Assembly: GCA_964651045.1 (NCBI GenBank)
Contig: CAZYVD010000015.1
Location: forward strand, 1 to 44,325
Reading direction: 5' to 3'
From: CAZYVD01 sp964651045
Lineage (GTDB): Bacteria > Zhuqueibacterota > QNDG01 > DSAB01
Length of the DNA stretch: 44,325 nt
The notes beneath the pieces were generated by a model, which worked only from the letters and a program-made list of their open reading frames with translations, made no database searches and was not told the origin of the DNA. The position numbers and the translations under genes are program-made. Positions 15,603 to 24,668 of this stretch are shown piece after piece. Positions within the stretch are counted from its first letter, which is position 1. Each line of letters begins with the position of its first letter.

Positions 15603-17132
15603 ATGAATGTTGATAGAAAAAGTAATCCATTATTTTCGCTTCGGAGTTTTTTTCTGCTTTTTGTCTATTTGACAGTTGTGGCAATATTAACATTAAAACC
15701 CTTTAATTTTTCATATCTATATTTTCGTAAGGCCGTTGGCTTTGGACTCTCATCCATATATGTTTTAAACTCAGAGTATTATTATGTTGACATCATCAAC
15801 AACATACTTCTTTTTATACCTTTTGGTATTATTCTACACAGCATTATCAGGAAAAGAGCGCATAAGAGTAGTTTTAGACCACTTCTTTTTGTTTTTATGA
15901 TTTCATTTTTTGTTAGTGGGTTGATTGAGAGCGCACAGTTGTTTCTGGATCGCTGGAGTTCAATTTGGGATGTTGGTTCCAATGTAGTTGGTTCATGTTT
16001 TGGCTATTTTATTGCAGAAAAATTAGATTTAGTATCGATCGCTGAAAGGATTTTTGAAAGCAGGAAGAGATTAATCCTTTCGAGAGCAGTAACGATTCTG
16101 TATTGCTGTGTTATTTTTACGATTTTTCTTATTCCTCCATATCTCAATACCTTTGATAATTGGAGCGAAGATTTTCACCTTTTAATCGGTAATGAAGAGA
16201 CCATGGACAGGCCGTGGTCTGGTAAAATATTTCTTGTTTCTATCTACTCCACATCCTTGAAGTCTAATCAGATCAGGGATCTATTTAGTATGGGGCCTGA
16301 TAATAAAGAGGTAGAGAGGAGAAAGTCGTTGGGTTCCATTGCACTTTATACCTTTAATGCAGATTCGGGTAATCTGATACTCGACCGGTCGGGATATCGC
16401 CACAGTCTTGACCTTGAGGGGAGAGAGATAGAGTTGTTTGATGGCGGTATAAAGATATCCGGTGGTAATGGTTTAAGGAGTCTTGCCAGTGGTAAAAAAA
16501 TAGTTGCCAGGTTAAAAGACATATCACGATTCAGTGTTGAGGTATGGCTTCAGGTAGACGATCTGACTCAAGGTGGACCTGCGCGCATAGTATCTCTATC
16601 TGGAGGAAGAGAGATAAGAAATTTTACTCTTGCACAGCAGGGCAGTGCGCTTCACCTGAGGGTTAGAACTCCACTGACAGGTCGCAATGGTTCAAGAATA
16701 AATCTAAAGGCAGAGGGTGCAATTAGCGATTTTGATGTTCACCATTTAGTAGCAACTTTTAACAGAGGAGTAGAGATGCTTTTTGTTGATGGGAAGCTTC
16801 ATCCAGATTTTATCTCCGGCCATCTCGATTATCTTCCAGAGATCTCCGGGCTTGGCAGTGGATTTATTGGGAAGACAGCTTTTCTGTTTATTCTTTTTTT
16901 CCCACTTGGATTCATACTCTACTGGTCATCAAGAAGAAGAAATTTTATAACAATTTTTATCGCTACATTATTGCTGATCTCTCTATTTGAAGGATACATT
17001 TTTGTAAGATTTGGCTGTAGGGTTCTCGTTCTTTATGATTTCATGATCCTACTGTTCTCATTAATAGGTGGTGTTGTTGGGGCTATTTTAAATTATTGTT
17101 TCTTAAAGGAGGATATGACAAATGAAAAATAA
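15603..17132 (+). CDS. VanZ-like membrane protein fused to a LamG-type domain
   Basis: Residues about 1-180 form a VanZ-like region with several membrane helices and the signature NNILLFIPFGIIL...SGLIESAQLFLDRWSSIWDVGSNVVGS. A large soluble part follows; residues about 240-410 resemble a LamG/concanavalin-like sandwich (FSVEVWLQVDDLT, ALHLRVRTPL, HHLVATFNRGVEMLFVDGKL). The C-terminus has two or three more helices (FLFILFFPLGFILYW, FITIFIATLLLISLFEGY, FMILLFSLIGGVVGAIL). The LamG part probably faces outside and could bind glycans. VanZ proteins are linked to glycopeptide resistance, but function in this family is mostly unknown. The ATG lacks a clear Shine-Dalgarno. It overlaps the next gene by 11 bases. 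Confidence 0.8.
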   Translation: MNVDRKSNPLFSLRSFFLLFVYLTVVAILTLKPFNFSYLYFRKAVGFGLSSIYVLNSEYYYVDIINNILLFIPFGIILHSIIRKRAHKSSFRPLLFVFMISFFVSGLIESAQLFLDRWSSIWDVGSNVVGSCFGYFIAEKLDLVSIAERIFESRKRLILSRAVTILYCCVIFTIFLIPPYLNTFDNWSEDFHLLIGNEETMDRPWSGKIFLVSIYSTSLKSNQIRDLFSMGPDNKEVERRKSLGSIALYTFNADSGNLILDRSGYRHSLDLEGREIELFDGGIKISGGNGLRSLASGKKIVARLKDISRFSVEVWLQVDDLTQGGPARIVSLSGGREIRNFTLAQQGSALHLRVRTPLTGRNGSRINLKAEGAISDFDVHHLVATFNRGVEMLFVDGKLHPDFISGHLDYLPEISGLGSGFIGKTAFLFILFFPLGFILYWSSRRRNFITIFIATLLLISLFEGYIFVRFGCRVLVLYDFMILLFSLIGGVVGAILNYCFLKEDMTNEK

Positions 17133-18018
17133 ATACATCTTTTCACAGAATTTGCGAGCAGCTCTGTTTTCTACTCTGCTCATAGCCTTTTTTATAGGAT
17201 GTGGTGCTGGAGTCCCCTTTACAGGCAGCCCTCAAACCGGAGTTGTCATTCGATACTGGTTTGAACCAGGACAGACTCTGCACTATAGCCTGGAGAATCA
17301 ATCTTCAATAAATACAGAGATGATGGGTGAGGCTGTAGAGATGGGATCGGATATCTTTGCAGAGTATACTCTGGAAGGAAGAGGCAGAAACAGTGATGGA
17401 GATCTGCTTATAGGTGTAACTGTCGATACAATGAAAATGGAAATACGATCGATTCGGGAAGATCTGGTTCCTGATCTTTCATCTCTAATTGGGAAGTCCT
17501 TTGGTCTTGTTCTTTCTCCAACGGGCGAAGTAATGGAGTATATGGGAACAGAGGATCTTTTTATTGATTTAGGACAGATGATGGGTGGACGCCAGAACAT
17601 AAAGGATAGCTTCAGGAATATCTTTATATCACTCCCAGAACAAGAGATAAAGATAGGTGACAGTTGGACAGAGAATGGAGAAAGAATGGAGACTGTAATG
17701 GGAATGGAGGTAAATTCCCGTTTTGAGTCTATAAATAGATTTGAGGCAGTTGAGGAGGTAGACGGCATGGAGTGCCTTAAGTTTACAACAAAGAAGAGTG
17801 CGGAAATGAATGGTGAGGGAGAAAGAATGGGCACAGGTTTTGTGCTTGAAGGCAATCTGGATGTGTTTATTACATGGTATTTTGCATACAGAAGAGGGAT
17901 TCTTGTGAAGATGGAAATAGACACATTTTTAGAAGGAAATATAGCAGTCGGGGGTGGCTCGGGAATGACCATTCCTGTTACATCTGAAACAACAGGTCAT
18001 GTAAGGCTCACATTATAA
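17122..18018 (+). CDS. Secreted lipoprotein, DUF6263-like
   Basis: The N-terminus has a membrane segment ending in a lipobox (LLIAFFIGCG), so lipidation at the Cys near residue 27 and envelope localisation are expected. The mature part is beta-rich, with YWFEPGQTLHYSLENQSS, LSPTGEVMEYMG and a repeated acidic-Met composition (GERMETVMGMEV). This resembles the DUF6263 type of lipoproteins in FCB bacteria (moderate recall, not certain). No catalytic motif is visible. The start overlaps the VanZ-LamG gene by 11 bases and has AAAGGAGG just upstream, so the two are probably cotranscribed. Confidence 0.75.
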   Translation: MKNKYIFSQNLRAALFSTLLIAFFIGCGAGVPFTGSPQTGVVIRYWFEPGQTLHYSLENQSSINTEMMGEAVEMGSDIFAEYTLEGRGRNSDGDLLIGVTVDTMKMEIRSIREDLVPDLSSLIGKSFGLVLSPTGEVMEYMGTEDLFIDLGQMMGGRQNIKDSFRNIFISLPEQEIKIGDSWTENGERMETVMGMEVNSRFESINRFEAVEEVDGMECLKFTTKKSAEMNGEGERMGTGFVLEGNLDVFITWYFAYRRGILVKMEIDTFLEGNIAVGGGSGMTIPVTSETTGHVRLTL

Positions 18019-18035
18019 ATAGTCGGGAGTGAGAG

Positions 18036-19577
18036 ATGAATAAAATAAACAGGTTTATATATAATTTTATACTGCTTCTTACCATTCAGCTTTTCGGCCA
18101 AACAGTTGTACCAGAGGAGGGTCTTGAATCGATAACTCCACAGGAATTGAAGGTTCATGTCTATTTTCTTGCTTCTGATTCAATGAAGGGCAGGGATACT
18201 CCAAGTCATGAACTTGATTCTTGTGCAGCATATATAGCATCCGAGTTTGAATCTTATGGTCTTGGAACAGAACATCATTATCAGAGATTCAATCTTCTCA
18301 GATCGAGACTGAGCAGTCCAAATTTGCTCACTATATCTACACCAGATGGGTATAAAGAATATAAAATTAAATACGATTTTGTTCCGCTTCGTACAACTGC
18401 AAACAAGAGGATTGAGGATCGTATTGTAGTTTTTGCTGGATACGGCATTACCGCTCCTGAGTATGGTTATGATGATTATGCAGGTATAGATGTTGTTGGA
18501 AAAGTTGTGTTAGTGTTTACTGGTGAGCCCCAGGAGGATGATTCTACAAGTGTGTTTGAAGGCAGGAGAGATACTGAGTACAGCATGGTTCTTACAAAAG
18601 TCATGAACGCATCGGATCACGGAGCAGCAGGCCTGCTCATAGTGACAAAGCCTGATAAGAGGTTTTTGCGTCCTCCCAACTACTGGCCCAGCCTGATGCG
18701 AAAGAGGCCCAAGGGGGCAGTGCCACTGACCCTTGATGAGAATACAGGTTCAAGAGTCGTTTGTATGAGGATAGGCAGGAAGGCGGCAGAAGATGTTTTC
18801 AAATATTCAGGAACGAACATGAAGGAGGTCTTTGAGTTAATAGATCAAACTCTTATTCCTCATTCGTTTGATATAGACAGCATTACGGTCACGATGCAGA
18901 CGACCCTTGTGGCAGATACCCTCCATACTCAGAATGTTTTTGGATTATGGGAGGGATGCGACCCTGAACTGAAGAATGAGTTTGTAATAATAGGGGCACA
19001 TTATGATCATATAGGAATAGTTAATGGAGAGATTTGTAATGGTGCTGATGATAACGCCTCTGGAACGGCCGGTCTGATGGAGATTGCAGAGGCTTTTACA
19101 AAATGCAGAAGACGTCCAAGACGATCAATACTCTTCATTGCATTTTCAGGTGAAGAAAAGGGACTCTTTGGTTCGAGATACTATGTTAATCATCCACTCT
19201 TTCCTTTAAAAAAGAGTGTGGCAATGCTCAATCTTGACATGATCAGCAGAAACGATACCAATGAAGTTGCGATCATTGGATCGTTTACAAGCTCATTTCT
19301 CAGGAAAAGTGTTGAGGAGGCAAACACAGGGATAGGTATGAAGCTGCTATACGATCAGGATCGATACTTTATTCAGAGTGATCACTACTCCTTTTATAGA
19401 AAAGGGATTCCTGTAATACTATTCAACTCAAAGGATACGCCCGATTTACACAGACCCACAGACGATCCTGAAAAGACAATACCAGAGAAGATGGCTCGAA
19501 TATCTAAACTAGTATTCTCTACTGCATGGCTTGTTGCAAATAGAACTGAAAGGCCTGATTTTATAAAGTCTCGATAG
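18036..19577 (+). CDS. Exported M28-family zinc aminopeptidase with PA domain
   Basis: An N-terminal hydrophobic stretch (IYNFILLLTIQLFG) suggests export. A protease-associated insert lies around residues 110-240. The M28 peptidase domain shows the two-zinc ligands H322 (GAHYDHIG), D339 (GADDNASG), E373/E374 (FSGEEKGLFGSRYY), the Asp of LNLDMIS near 402 and the His of PDLHRPTDD near 478. It should release N-terminal amino acids outside the cytoplasm. It begins 17 bases after the lipoprotein gene; a terminator follows at 19640-19673. Confidence 0.9.
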   Translation: MNKINRFIYNFILLLTIQLFGQTVVPEEGLESITPQELKVHVYFLASDSMKGRDTPSHELDSCAAYIASEFESYGLGTEHHYQRFNLLRSRLSSPNLLTISTPDGYKEYKIKYDFVPLRTTANKRIEDRIVVFAGYGITAPEYGYDDYAGIDVVGKVVLVFTGEPQEDDSTSVFEGRRDTEYSMVLTKVMNASDHGAAGLLIVTKPDKRFLRPPNYWPSLMRKRPKGAVPLTLDENTGSRVVCMRIGRKAAEDVFKYSGTNMKEVFELIDQTLIPHSFDIDSITVTMQTTLVADTLHTQNVFGLWEGCDPELKNEFVIIGAHYDHIGIVNGEICNGADDNASGTAGLMEIAEAFTKCRRRPRRSILFIAFSGEEKGLFGSRYYVNHPLFPLKKSVAMLNLDMISRNDTNEVAIIGSFTSSFLRKSVEEANTGIGMKLLYDQDRYFIQSDHYSFYRKGIPVILFNSKDTPDLHRPTDDPEKTIPEKMARISKLVFSTAWLVANRTERPDFIKSR

Positions 19578-19639
19578 AGCTCTTTTGTTGCTTATAGGTA
19601 GAATTTGAGGGATCAGGTCGGCTGTTTGTTTTATATGGA

Positions 19640-19673
19640 GATGCCACCGCACAGTTTTGCGATGGCATCTTTT
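19640..19673 (+). terminator. Terminator between convergent genes
   Basis: GATGCCACCGC (19640-19650) pairs with GCGATGGCATC (19659-19669), 10 of 11 positions, 8-nt loop, followed by four T on the plus strand and preceded by A on that strand. It can serve the peptidase gene and, in reverse, the sorting-domain gene. Confidence 0.75.
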
Positions 19674-19722
19674 ATCTCTCAAAAATTTTACACTCTTTAT
19701 TTGGGCAGCATTGACTAACTAT

Positions 19723-20883
19723 TTACCGCACAACTATCATTTTATGCATCTTTGTAAATGTGCCGGCCTGCATTCTAATAAAATAGATTCCGCTCGGCAC
19801 CTTCTCGCCATTTTCATCGATTCCTGCCCATGTCATTGTATAATAACCGGCCTCCTGCCTTTGGTTGATGAGTGTGATTATTGGACGTCCCAGAAGGCTG
19901 AATATCTGAATCCTTACCTCACAGGCTTCAGGAAGCCTGTAATTAAAGGTTGTCTGCGGGTTGAATGGATTGGGATAGTTCGGCGAAAGCTCAAAATCGG
20001 ATGGAATTGGGTTTATTCCTTTAACGCTGATAGGGCCGAATATTCTGCTCTTACCATCTATTGAGATTTCCTCAATCTTATACCAGTAGATAATTCCATC
20101 TTTGACCTCTCTGTCGACAAATGTATATTCTGCACCTGTTGCACCATCTCCGCGGGGTGGTATTACCTGTGTGTTTATTTTTTCATAGGTTCCTTCTTCA
20201 TTTTCACTTTTCAGTACATTGAACCCTGCACAATCCGATTCTGATTCTGTTTTCCAAAAGATTGTAACACCATCTTCATGTGATGCCTTGGCAGAGATTT
20301 CTGTAATTGTCACTGGGAGTGAAACATCACCGCCTGTGTTGTCATAGGTCAGATTGACATAAGTAGTGTTGTCATCATGGAACGTTAAGTCCACAAAGCC
20401 TCCAGGATTGAACTGAAGGTTCGATGTTCCGGAACTATTTTTTATATAGAGCCTCACAGTGGCGACCTGTATTCCATCTACCGTTACAGTTACTCCGTTT
20501 CCCTCACCGCCGCTGTAACTGACTACTTTTACCTCCCAATTATAGTTACCAGTTATATCACCAACCATCATATCGCTGTAGTTTGCTCCAAGATGATTTG
20601 TTACCAGTTTAGGATCATGCCATTCAAGCTCACCAAAGTCGTAGAAACTATTCGACATCCCACACTCTATGTTAAAATTTCCGATACCGTCCACATCTGC
20701 ATCTGAGTCGGCCTTTAAACCGATCGTTACATCCAGATATGATCCAACTGCATCTGTTCCAAGCTCAGTGGAGTAAAAGTACCATGTCCAGTTATCTTCG
20801 TGTACCTGAGAAAACAATATGTTTGCTGACAGGAGAATGATGGAAGAGATAATAAGGACTGCTGCAGGAAAAAACTTTTTCAT
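19723..20883 (-). CDS. Secreted protein with type IX-like C-terminal sorting domain
   Basis: A signal peptide (MKKFFPAAVLIISSIILLSA) leads a beta-sandwich region with acidic repeats (LKADSDADVDGIG) that recalls cohesin-like domains. A fibronectin-like segment follows (FWKTESESDCAGFNVLKS...YTFVDREVKDGIIYWYKIEE). The last ~85 residues are the Por/FlgD-type sorting domain: SPNYPNPFNPQTTFNYRLPE, VRIQIFSLLGRPIITL, SGIYFIRMQAGTFTKMHKMIVV. It should be exported across the outer membrane and kept on the surface if a type IX-like system exists. ATG 20883 follows AGGAGG; the upstream extension to 20913 is rejected. Confidence 0.88.
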   Translation of the reverse strand: MKKFFPAAVLIISSIILLSANILFSQVHEDNWTWYFYSTELGTDAVGSYLDVTIGLKADSDADVDGIGNFNIECGMSNSFYDFGELEWHDPKLVTNHLGANYSDMMVGDITGNYNWEVKVVSYSGGEGNGVTVTVDGIQVATVRLYIKNSSGTSNLQFNPGGFVDLTFHDDNTTYVNLTYDNTGGDVSLPVTITEISAKASHEDGVTIFWKTESESDCAGFNVLKSENEEGTYEKINTQVIPPRGDGATGAEYTFVDREVKDGIIYWYKIEEISIDGKSRIFGPISVKGINPIPSDFELSPNYPNPFNPQTTFNYRLPEACEVRIQIFSLLGRPIITLINQRQEAGYYTMTWAGIDENGEKVPSGIYFIRMQAGTFTKMHKMIVVR

Positions 20884-20933
20884 GATTTGCCTCCTATAAA
20901 AATCTCTTGCCATTAATTATTCGTAATATAATC

Positions 20934-20942
20934 ATTATAGCA
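20934..20942 (-). promoter_or_regulatory. Extended -10 promoter with flanking inverted repeat
   Basis: On the minus strand TGCTATAAT (20942-20934) is an extended -10 box upstream of the sorting-domain gene. The 8-base arms ATCTCTTG (20902-20909) and CAAGAGAT (20951-20958) are symmetric around it. They could be an operator; no regulator is identified. Confidence 0.5.
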
Positions 20943-21023
20943 TGAAACATCAAGAGATATTTTCTATTTTTACCGAAATAAATAAACTTGCACTTTATCT
21001 CTATTTTTAGTATACTTAAACCA

Positions 21024-21965
21024 TTAAAGCAGAATGCGTATCATTTTTTCTATTCTTTTGATTTCGGGTTTATAGAGAGATGAATCAAGAGGATTTTTTT
21101 GTAATTTCTCTTCTAAGAGAAAGAGGCGTGACTGGAGATATGAGATCAGCTTCTCTTTCTTCAGATTTGGACTGTAGAGAAAGAGCTTGTTGCGACGATT
21201 TTTTGCACTCATCTCCAGAGGAATCGCAAAGAATGGTGTTGTTATCATAAGGATGTTCTGTGGTGAAATTATTTTTCTTGTGAGGAATCCCTTATCAACA
21301 AGAAATTTGAGTTCTCTGTCGAGAAGCTCTGCAGTAATGGGAAGTGAGATGCTGATCTGGGGATAGATATCTATTTGAGTTGCTTTCTGCCTGCTAAAAA
21401 TGAGTGCCATGGCCTCTATCTGCAGTTCGTTAGGCAGGAAATCGAATATTGGTCTGATATGTTTCTTTTTCGGTTCTTTTGGGTTCTGAAAATATAGTAT
21501 GTTTGTACCCTGAGTTATTTTTTCCATTCGCTCTCTGATAAGGTCTTTTGATTTTGTGGGAGGCTTAAAATTTTTATTTATCATGAACGGGATACTGAAT
21601 TTATTGAGGCTGTCGAGAATTGAATGGGCAGGACTCTGTGAGAGGAAGCGGCGTTTCTTTGATTCTTTTTCTATGAGTTTTTCCCATTCTTTTGTATTGA
21701 ATATAGAGGAGGTTTTTTTCTTTTGAAAAGGTATTTTAACAGGCCGGGAAGTAATAACTTCTGCTCTTTTAGACTGTATTTTTTTACTCTGAGGCATCTC
21801 TGTTGAGCGCTCCTTTACTGGAACCTTTTCAGCAGGTTCTGGATTTAAAAAGAAACGGATTGTGCGGCTAACAACGACTGGTTCTCTTCGTATAGAAACT
21901 ATTGTCCAGATCAGCAGAATATGAATAAGCACGGAAAGTATTATGGGAATTCTAAAGTTTTTCAT
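21024..21965 (-). CDS. TonB-like anchored protein with unfamiliar C-terminal domain
   Basis: The N-terminus (IPIILSVLIHILLIWTIV) is a single membrane helix carrying the S-x3-H spacing (S11, H15) found in TonB anchors. A basic, Pro-containing linker follows (about 30-90), as in TonB/TolA. The last ~130 residues lack the TonB C-terminal fold. They look helical, with a winged-helix-like pattern (TAELLDRELKFLVDKGFLTRK, then ILMITTPFFAI). The gene is divergent from an ExbB/TolQ-type channel 90 bases away, so it may be its energy-transducing partner. This is inference; no TonB box or receptor is in the window. Confidence 0.6.
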   Translation of the reverse strand: MKNFRIPIILSVLIHILLIWTIVSIRREPVVVSRTIRFFLNPEPAEKVPVKERSTEMPQSKKIQSKRAEVITSRPVKIPFQKKKTSSIFNTKEWEKLIEKESKKRRFLSQSPAHSILDSLNKFSIPFMINKNFKPPTKSKDLIRERMEKITQGTNILYFQNPKEPKKKHIRPIFDFLPNELQIEAMALIFSRQKATQIDIYPQISISLPITAELLDRELKFLVDKGFLTRKIISPQNILMITTPFFAIPLEMSAKNRRNKLFLYSPNLKKEKLISYLQSRLFLLEEKLQKNPLDSSLYKPEIKRIEKMIRILL

Positions 21966-22054
21966 TAAGATTCCAGATTGGGTTAGACATGTAATATTTT
22001 ACTCGAAATTTTGCTGCAATGTTCCTGCCGCAAAAACGATAAATTTTGGGAGAT

Positions 22055-22675
22055 ATGATGGAATCTGCATTTAGATTATTGTATGAGGGAGGGATTATAA
22101 TGATTCCCCTCCTTATAACATCGGTCATAAGTTTAGCTGTTGTGATTGAAAGATCACTATTTTTACGGCGAAGCCGTATTGTACAGCCAGAAATAGTAGA
22201 AATGATTAATAACATCAAGAAACTCAGCGACATAGAAAATTTAATGGCCAGATTGAGAAATTTTACTGGCCCATTTGTCAATATAATCAGAGTAGGTATT
22301 GAAAACAGGAACATGCCAAAAGAATATGTCAGAGAGGCTATCCTAGACCAGGGCAGGCAGGAGGCAAGGATACTTGAGAGGGGACTGGTCATTCTTGAGA
22401 CCGCTGCAGGGATTGCTCCTCTACTCGGACTGCTCGGCACTGTACTTGGGATGATCGAGGTGTTTGAGGTCATCTCAAAACAGGGTGTAGGCCAGACTCA
22501 GTCACTTTCAGGAGGCATTTCACAGGCACTCATAACAACTGTTGTGGGCCTTTCGATTGCGATTCCAGTGCTCGTTGCATATAACTATTTTGTTAATAAA
22601 GTTGAAGAGCTCGTTTTAGAAATTGAAAAGCATTCGAACAAACTTCTCTTAAAGTTAGAAAAGATAACTGAATAG
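22055..22675 (+). CDS. ExbB/TolQ/MotA-family proton channel
   Basis: The 206-residue protein has the three-helix plan of the family: N-terminal helix IIMIPLLITSVISLAVVIERS, a cytoplasmic loop, then TAAGIAPLLGLLGTVLGMIEVF and GISQALITTVVGLSIAIPVLVAYNYF, the latter two being the proton path. These channels normally act with ExbD/TolR and TonB/TolA; no ExbD follows. I chose ATG 22055 (ATG 22058 is as good) over the TTG at 22046, because GGGAG precedes it. It starts the run with the heptose kinase. Confidence 0.9.
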   Translation: MMESAFRLLYEGGIIMIPLLITSVISLAVVIERSLFLRRSRIVQPEIVEMINNIKKLSDIENLMARLRNFTGPFVNIIRVGIENRNMPKEYVREAILDQGRQEARILERGLVILETAAGIAPLLGLLGTVLGMIEVFEVISKQGVGQTQSLSGGISQALITTVVGLSIAIPVLVAYNYFVNKVEELVLEIEKHSNKLLLKLEKITE

Positions 22676-22690
22676 AAATTGGAGAATAAA

Positions 22691-23692
22691 ATGGCTTCAT
22701 TGACCAAAGATCGGATCGAGACCTTATTTAACAGATTTTCATCCAAAAGGATTATTGTGATTGGAGACCTTATGCTCGATCACTATGTGTGGGGAAATGT
22801 TTCGAGGATATCTCCTGAGGCGCCTGTTCCGGTTGTCGATGTTGCATCAGAATCATTCATGTTTGGCGGCAGTGCAAATGTTGTGCACAATGTTATCACT
22901 CTTGGGAGCGAAGTGATTCCTGTTGGTGTTATAGGGTCGGACGAGTATGGTGATATGCTTAAAGGATTGTTTAAAGAGAGGAATGTCTCTACAGATGGTT
23001 TATTGATAGACAGAAGCAGGCCAACAATTGTAAAGACCCGCATAATTGCTCACAATCAGCATGTTGTAAGGGTGGACAGAGAATTAAGAGGTTATGTCGA
23101 TACAGGACTTCAGGATCGCATCATAGAGTTCATTCTGGATCGGATCGATGAGATAGATGGAGTAATTTTTCAGGATTATGATAAGGGAGTCTGTACACCA
23201 AAAATTATTACCAGTGTCATAGATACAGCAGTGTCCAAAAATAAGATGGTTTTTGTGGATCCTAAATTCGATAATTTTTTCCATTATAAGGGTGCTACAC
23301 TATTTAAGCCCAATCGATTGGAGGTATCTAATCGTTTGAACATCAGGCTGGACTCTGAAGAGGAGATTGAGAAGGCAGGAAAAGAACTGTTGAGAAGGCT
23401 TGAATCTCAGGCAGTCCTTATAACACTGGGTGAGAAGGGAATGGCACTGTTTGAGGACGGTAAGAAGTGGCTTCATATAAAGACGAGAGCAAGAAGAGTA
23501 CATGATGTTTCAGGTGCTGGTGATACTGTGATCGCGGCGGCAGCTGTTGCAATGATAAGTGGAGCTACTGCACCAGAGGCAGCAAATATTGCAAATTTTG
23601 CAGCAGGTATCGTATGCGGCGAGTTGGGAGTAGTACCTGTAGAAAAGGAGCGACTCTTTAATCTTTTAATGGAACAGACAAGAGGCAGTTAG
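22691..23692 (+). CDS. hldA: D-glycero-beta-D-manno-heptose-7-phosphate kinase (HldA/RfaE1 type)
   Basis: This PfkB-family kinase phosphorylates heptose 7-phosphate at C1 for lipopolysaccharide or S-layer heptose. The RfaE domain I signature is present: VIGDLMLDHYVWGNVSRISPEAPVPVV, FGGSANVVHN, FQDYDKGVC and the C-terminal VHDVSGAGDTV with its catalytic Asp. At 333 residues it is kinase only, without the nucleotidyltransferase domain of HldE. ATG 22691 follows GGAG; an upstream TTG at 22679 is less likely. ADP-ribose kinases are close relatives, so substrate is inferred. Confidence 0.85.
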   Translation: MASLTKDRIETLFNRFSSKRIIVIGDLMLDHYVWGNVSRISPEAPVPVVDVASESFMFGGSANVVHNVITLGSEVIPVGVIGSDEYGDMLKGLFKERNVSTDGLLIDRSRPTIVKTRIIAHNQHVVRVDRELRGYVDTGLQDRIIEFILDRIDEIDGVIFQDYDKGVCTPKIITSVIDTAVSKNKMVFVDPKFDNFFHYKGATLFKPNRLEVSNRLNIRLDSEEEIEKAGKELLRRLESQAVLITLGEKGMALFEDGKKWLHIKTRARRVHDVSGAGDTVIAAAAVAMISGATAPEAANIANFAAGIVCGELGVVPVEKERLFNLLMEQTRGS

Positions 23693-23698
23693 ATATTT

Positions 23699-24367
23699 AT
23701 GATCTATTCAGCCAAAAAACGTATAGCGGTTTTTGATGTCGACAGAACACTGATAAGAGGCACATCTGCAGAGATTCAGCTCATACGTTTTCTTCGTGAG
23801 AGTGGATTACTCCCATTTTCAAATTATATGAGCATGTTCTTTGGTGGAATAAAGAGACTGCCATATGGATTCAATGAGGCGTTCCTCAGAAATAAGCTCT
23901 ACTTAAATGGCATTTCAACAGAGACGATTTCTTCATTGATTCCACATTTCTTTGAAGAAAGGATTAGACCAAGGATTTCAAAAAAAGCTACTGATATGAT
24001 GCATGAGCTTAAAAAGGATGGTCATGAGATTCTGTTAATATCCGGCACGCTTGACTTTATTCTCGAGTTTCTTGTGAAGAATATAGGTGCCGATGGAGGA
24101 GTGGGATCGAGGATGGAGGTAGTTGACGGAAAATATACAGGAAGAATAATAGGTCCATTTCCATATTACCACGATAAGGTTTCGACTCTTCAGGATTACT
24201 ACAGGGATGTAAAAATTGATTATAGAAACTCTTTTGCATTTGCAGATAGCTGGGCCGATGTTCCGCTGCTTTCAAAGTTTGGAAATCCAGTGGCGATGAA
24301 TCCAGGAAAGATCCTGGAGATAATTGCCAGAACAAGAGGATGGAAAATAATTAAAGATAATGATTAA
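23699..24367 (+). CDS. HAD subfamily IB phosphatase
   Basis: The first HAD motif FDVDRTL places the nucleophile and acid at D13 and D15. Motif II is LLISGTLDF, motif III contains the Lys near YYHDKVSTL, and motif IV is FADSWADVPLLSKFG. A helical cap follows motif I. The pattern is that of SerB-like and fatty-acid/lysophospholipid phosphatases (HAD-IB-hyp2), 222 residues. It is not GmhB-like (HAD-IIIA), so it is not an obvious partner for the heptose kinase 6 bases upstream. Substrate is unknown. Confidence 0.85.
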   Translation: MIYSAKKRIAVFDVDRTLIRGTSAEIQLIRFLRESGLLPFSNYMSMFFGGIKRLPYGFNEAFLRNKLYLNGISTETISSLIPHFFEERIRPRISKKATDMMHELKKDGHEILLISGTLDFILEFLVKNIGADGGVGSRMEVVDGKYTGRIIGPFPYYHDKVSTLQDYYRDVKIDYRNSFAFADSWADVPLLSKFGNPVAMNPGKILEIIARTRGWKIIKDND

Positions 24368-24396
24368 TCTTTTTCAAATTCAAAGAGGGAACAGTG

Positions 24397-24615
24397 ATGG
24401 GTTCTTATTTATTTATAATTCTTCTCATGGGCTTGATTCTTGTTGTTTTGATACTTAAGCCTGAATTGGGAATGCAGTTCAAGGCCCTGACAGAGAAGAT
24501 CGCATTTGATGCGGAATGGAAACCATCGAGGAGCACAAGATGGAGATTCATAATTACAGGAGTATTCATAGAGATACTCTTTCTCGCAGTTTTGATACTT
24601 CTGCTCATCAAATGA
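24397..24615 (+). CDS. Small membrane protein of unknown function
   Basis: The 72 residues make two hydrophobic helices (YLFIILLMGLILVVLIL near the N-terminus and FIITGVFIEILFLAVLILLLI at the C-terminus) joined by a basic loop (KIAFDAEWKPSRSTRWR). I do not recognise it. ATG 24397 is 6 bases after AGAGGGA. It follows the HAD phosphatase by 29 bases and is followed at once by a strong terminator, so it closes this operon. Confidence 0.65.
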   Translation: MGSYLFIILLMGLILVVLILKPELGMQFKALTEKIAFDAEWKPSRSTRWRFIITGVFIEILFLAVLILLLIK

Positions 24616-24633
24616 ACCGAATAAAAAATGAAG

Positions 24634-24668
24634 GGCCGGATCCAAATTTTTGATCCGGCCTGCTTTTT
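24634..24668 (+). terminator. Intrinsic terminator
   Basis: GGCCGGATC (24634-24642) pairs perfectly with GATCCGGCC (24652-24660), with a 9-nt loop and a T run (24664-24668). It ends the exbB-hldA-HAD-small membrane protein run. Confidence 0.9.

Noticed and set aside
19657..20064. 135-codon plus-strand open frame
   Set aside because: Antisense shadow of the sorting-domain gene.
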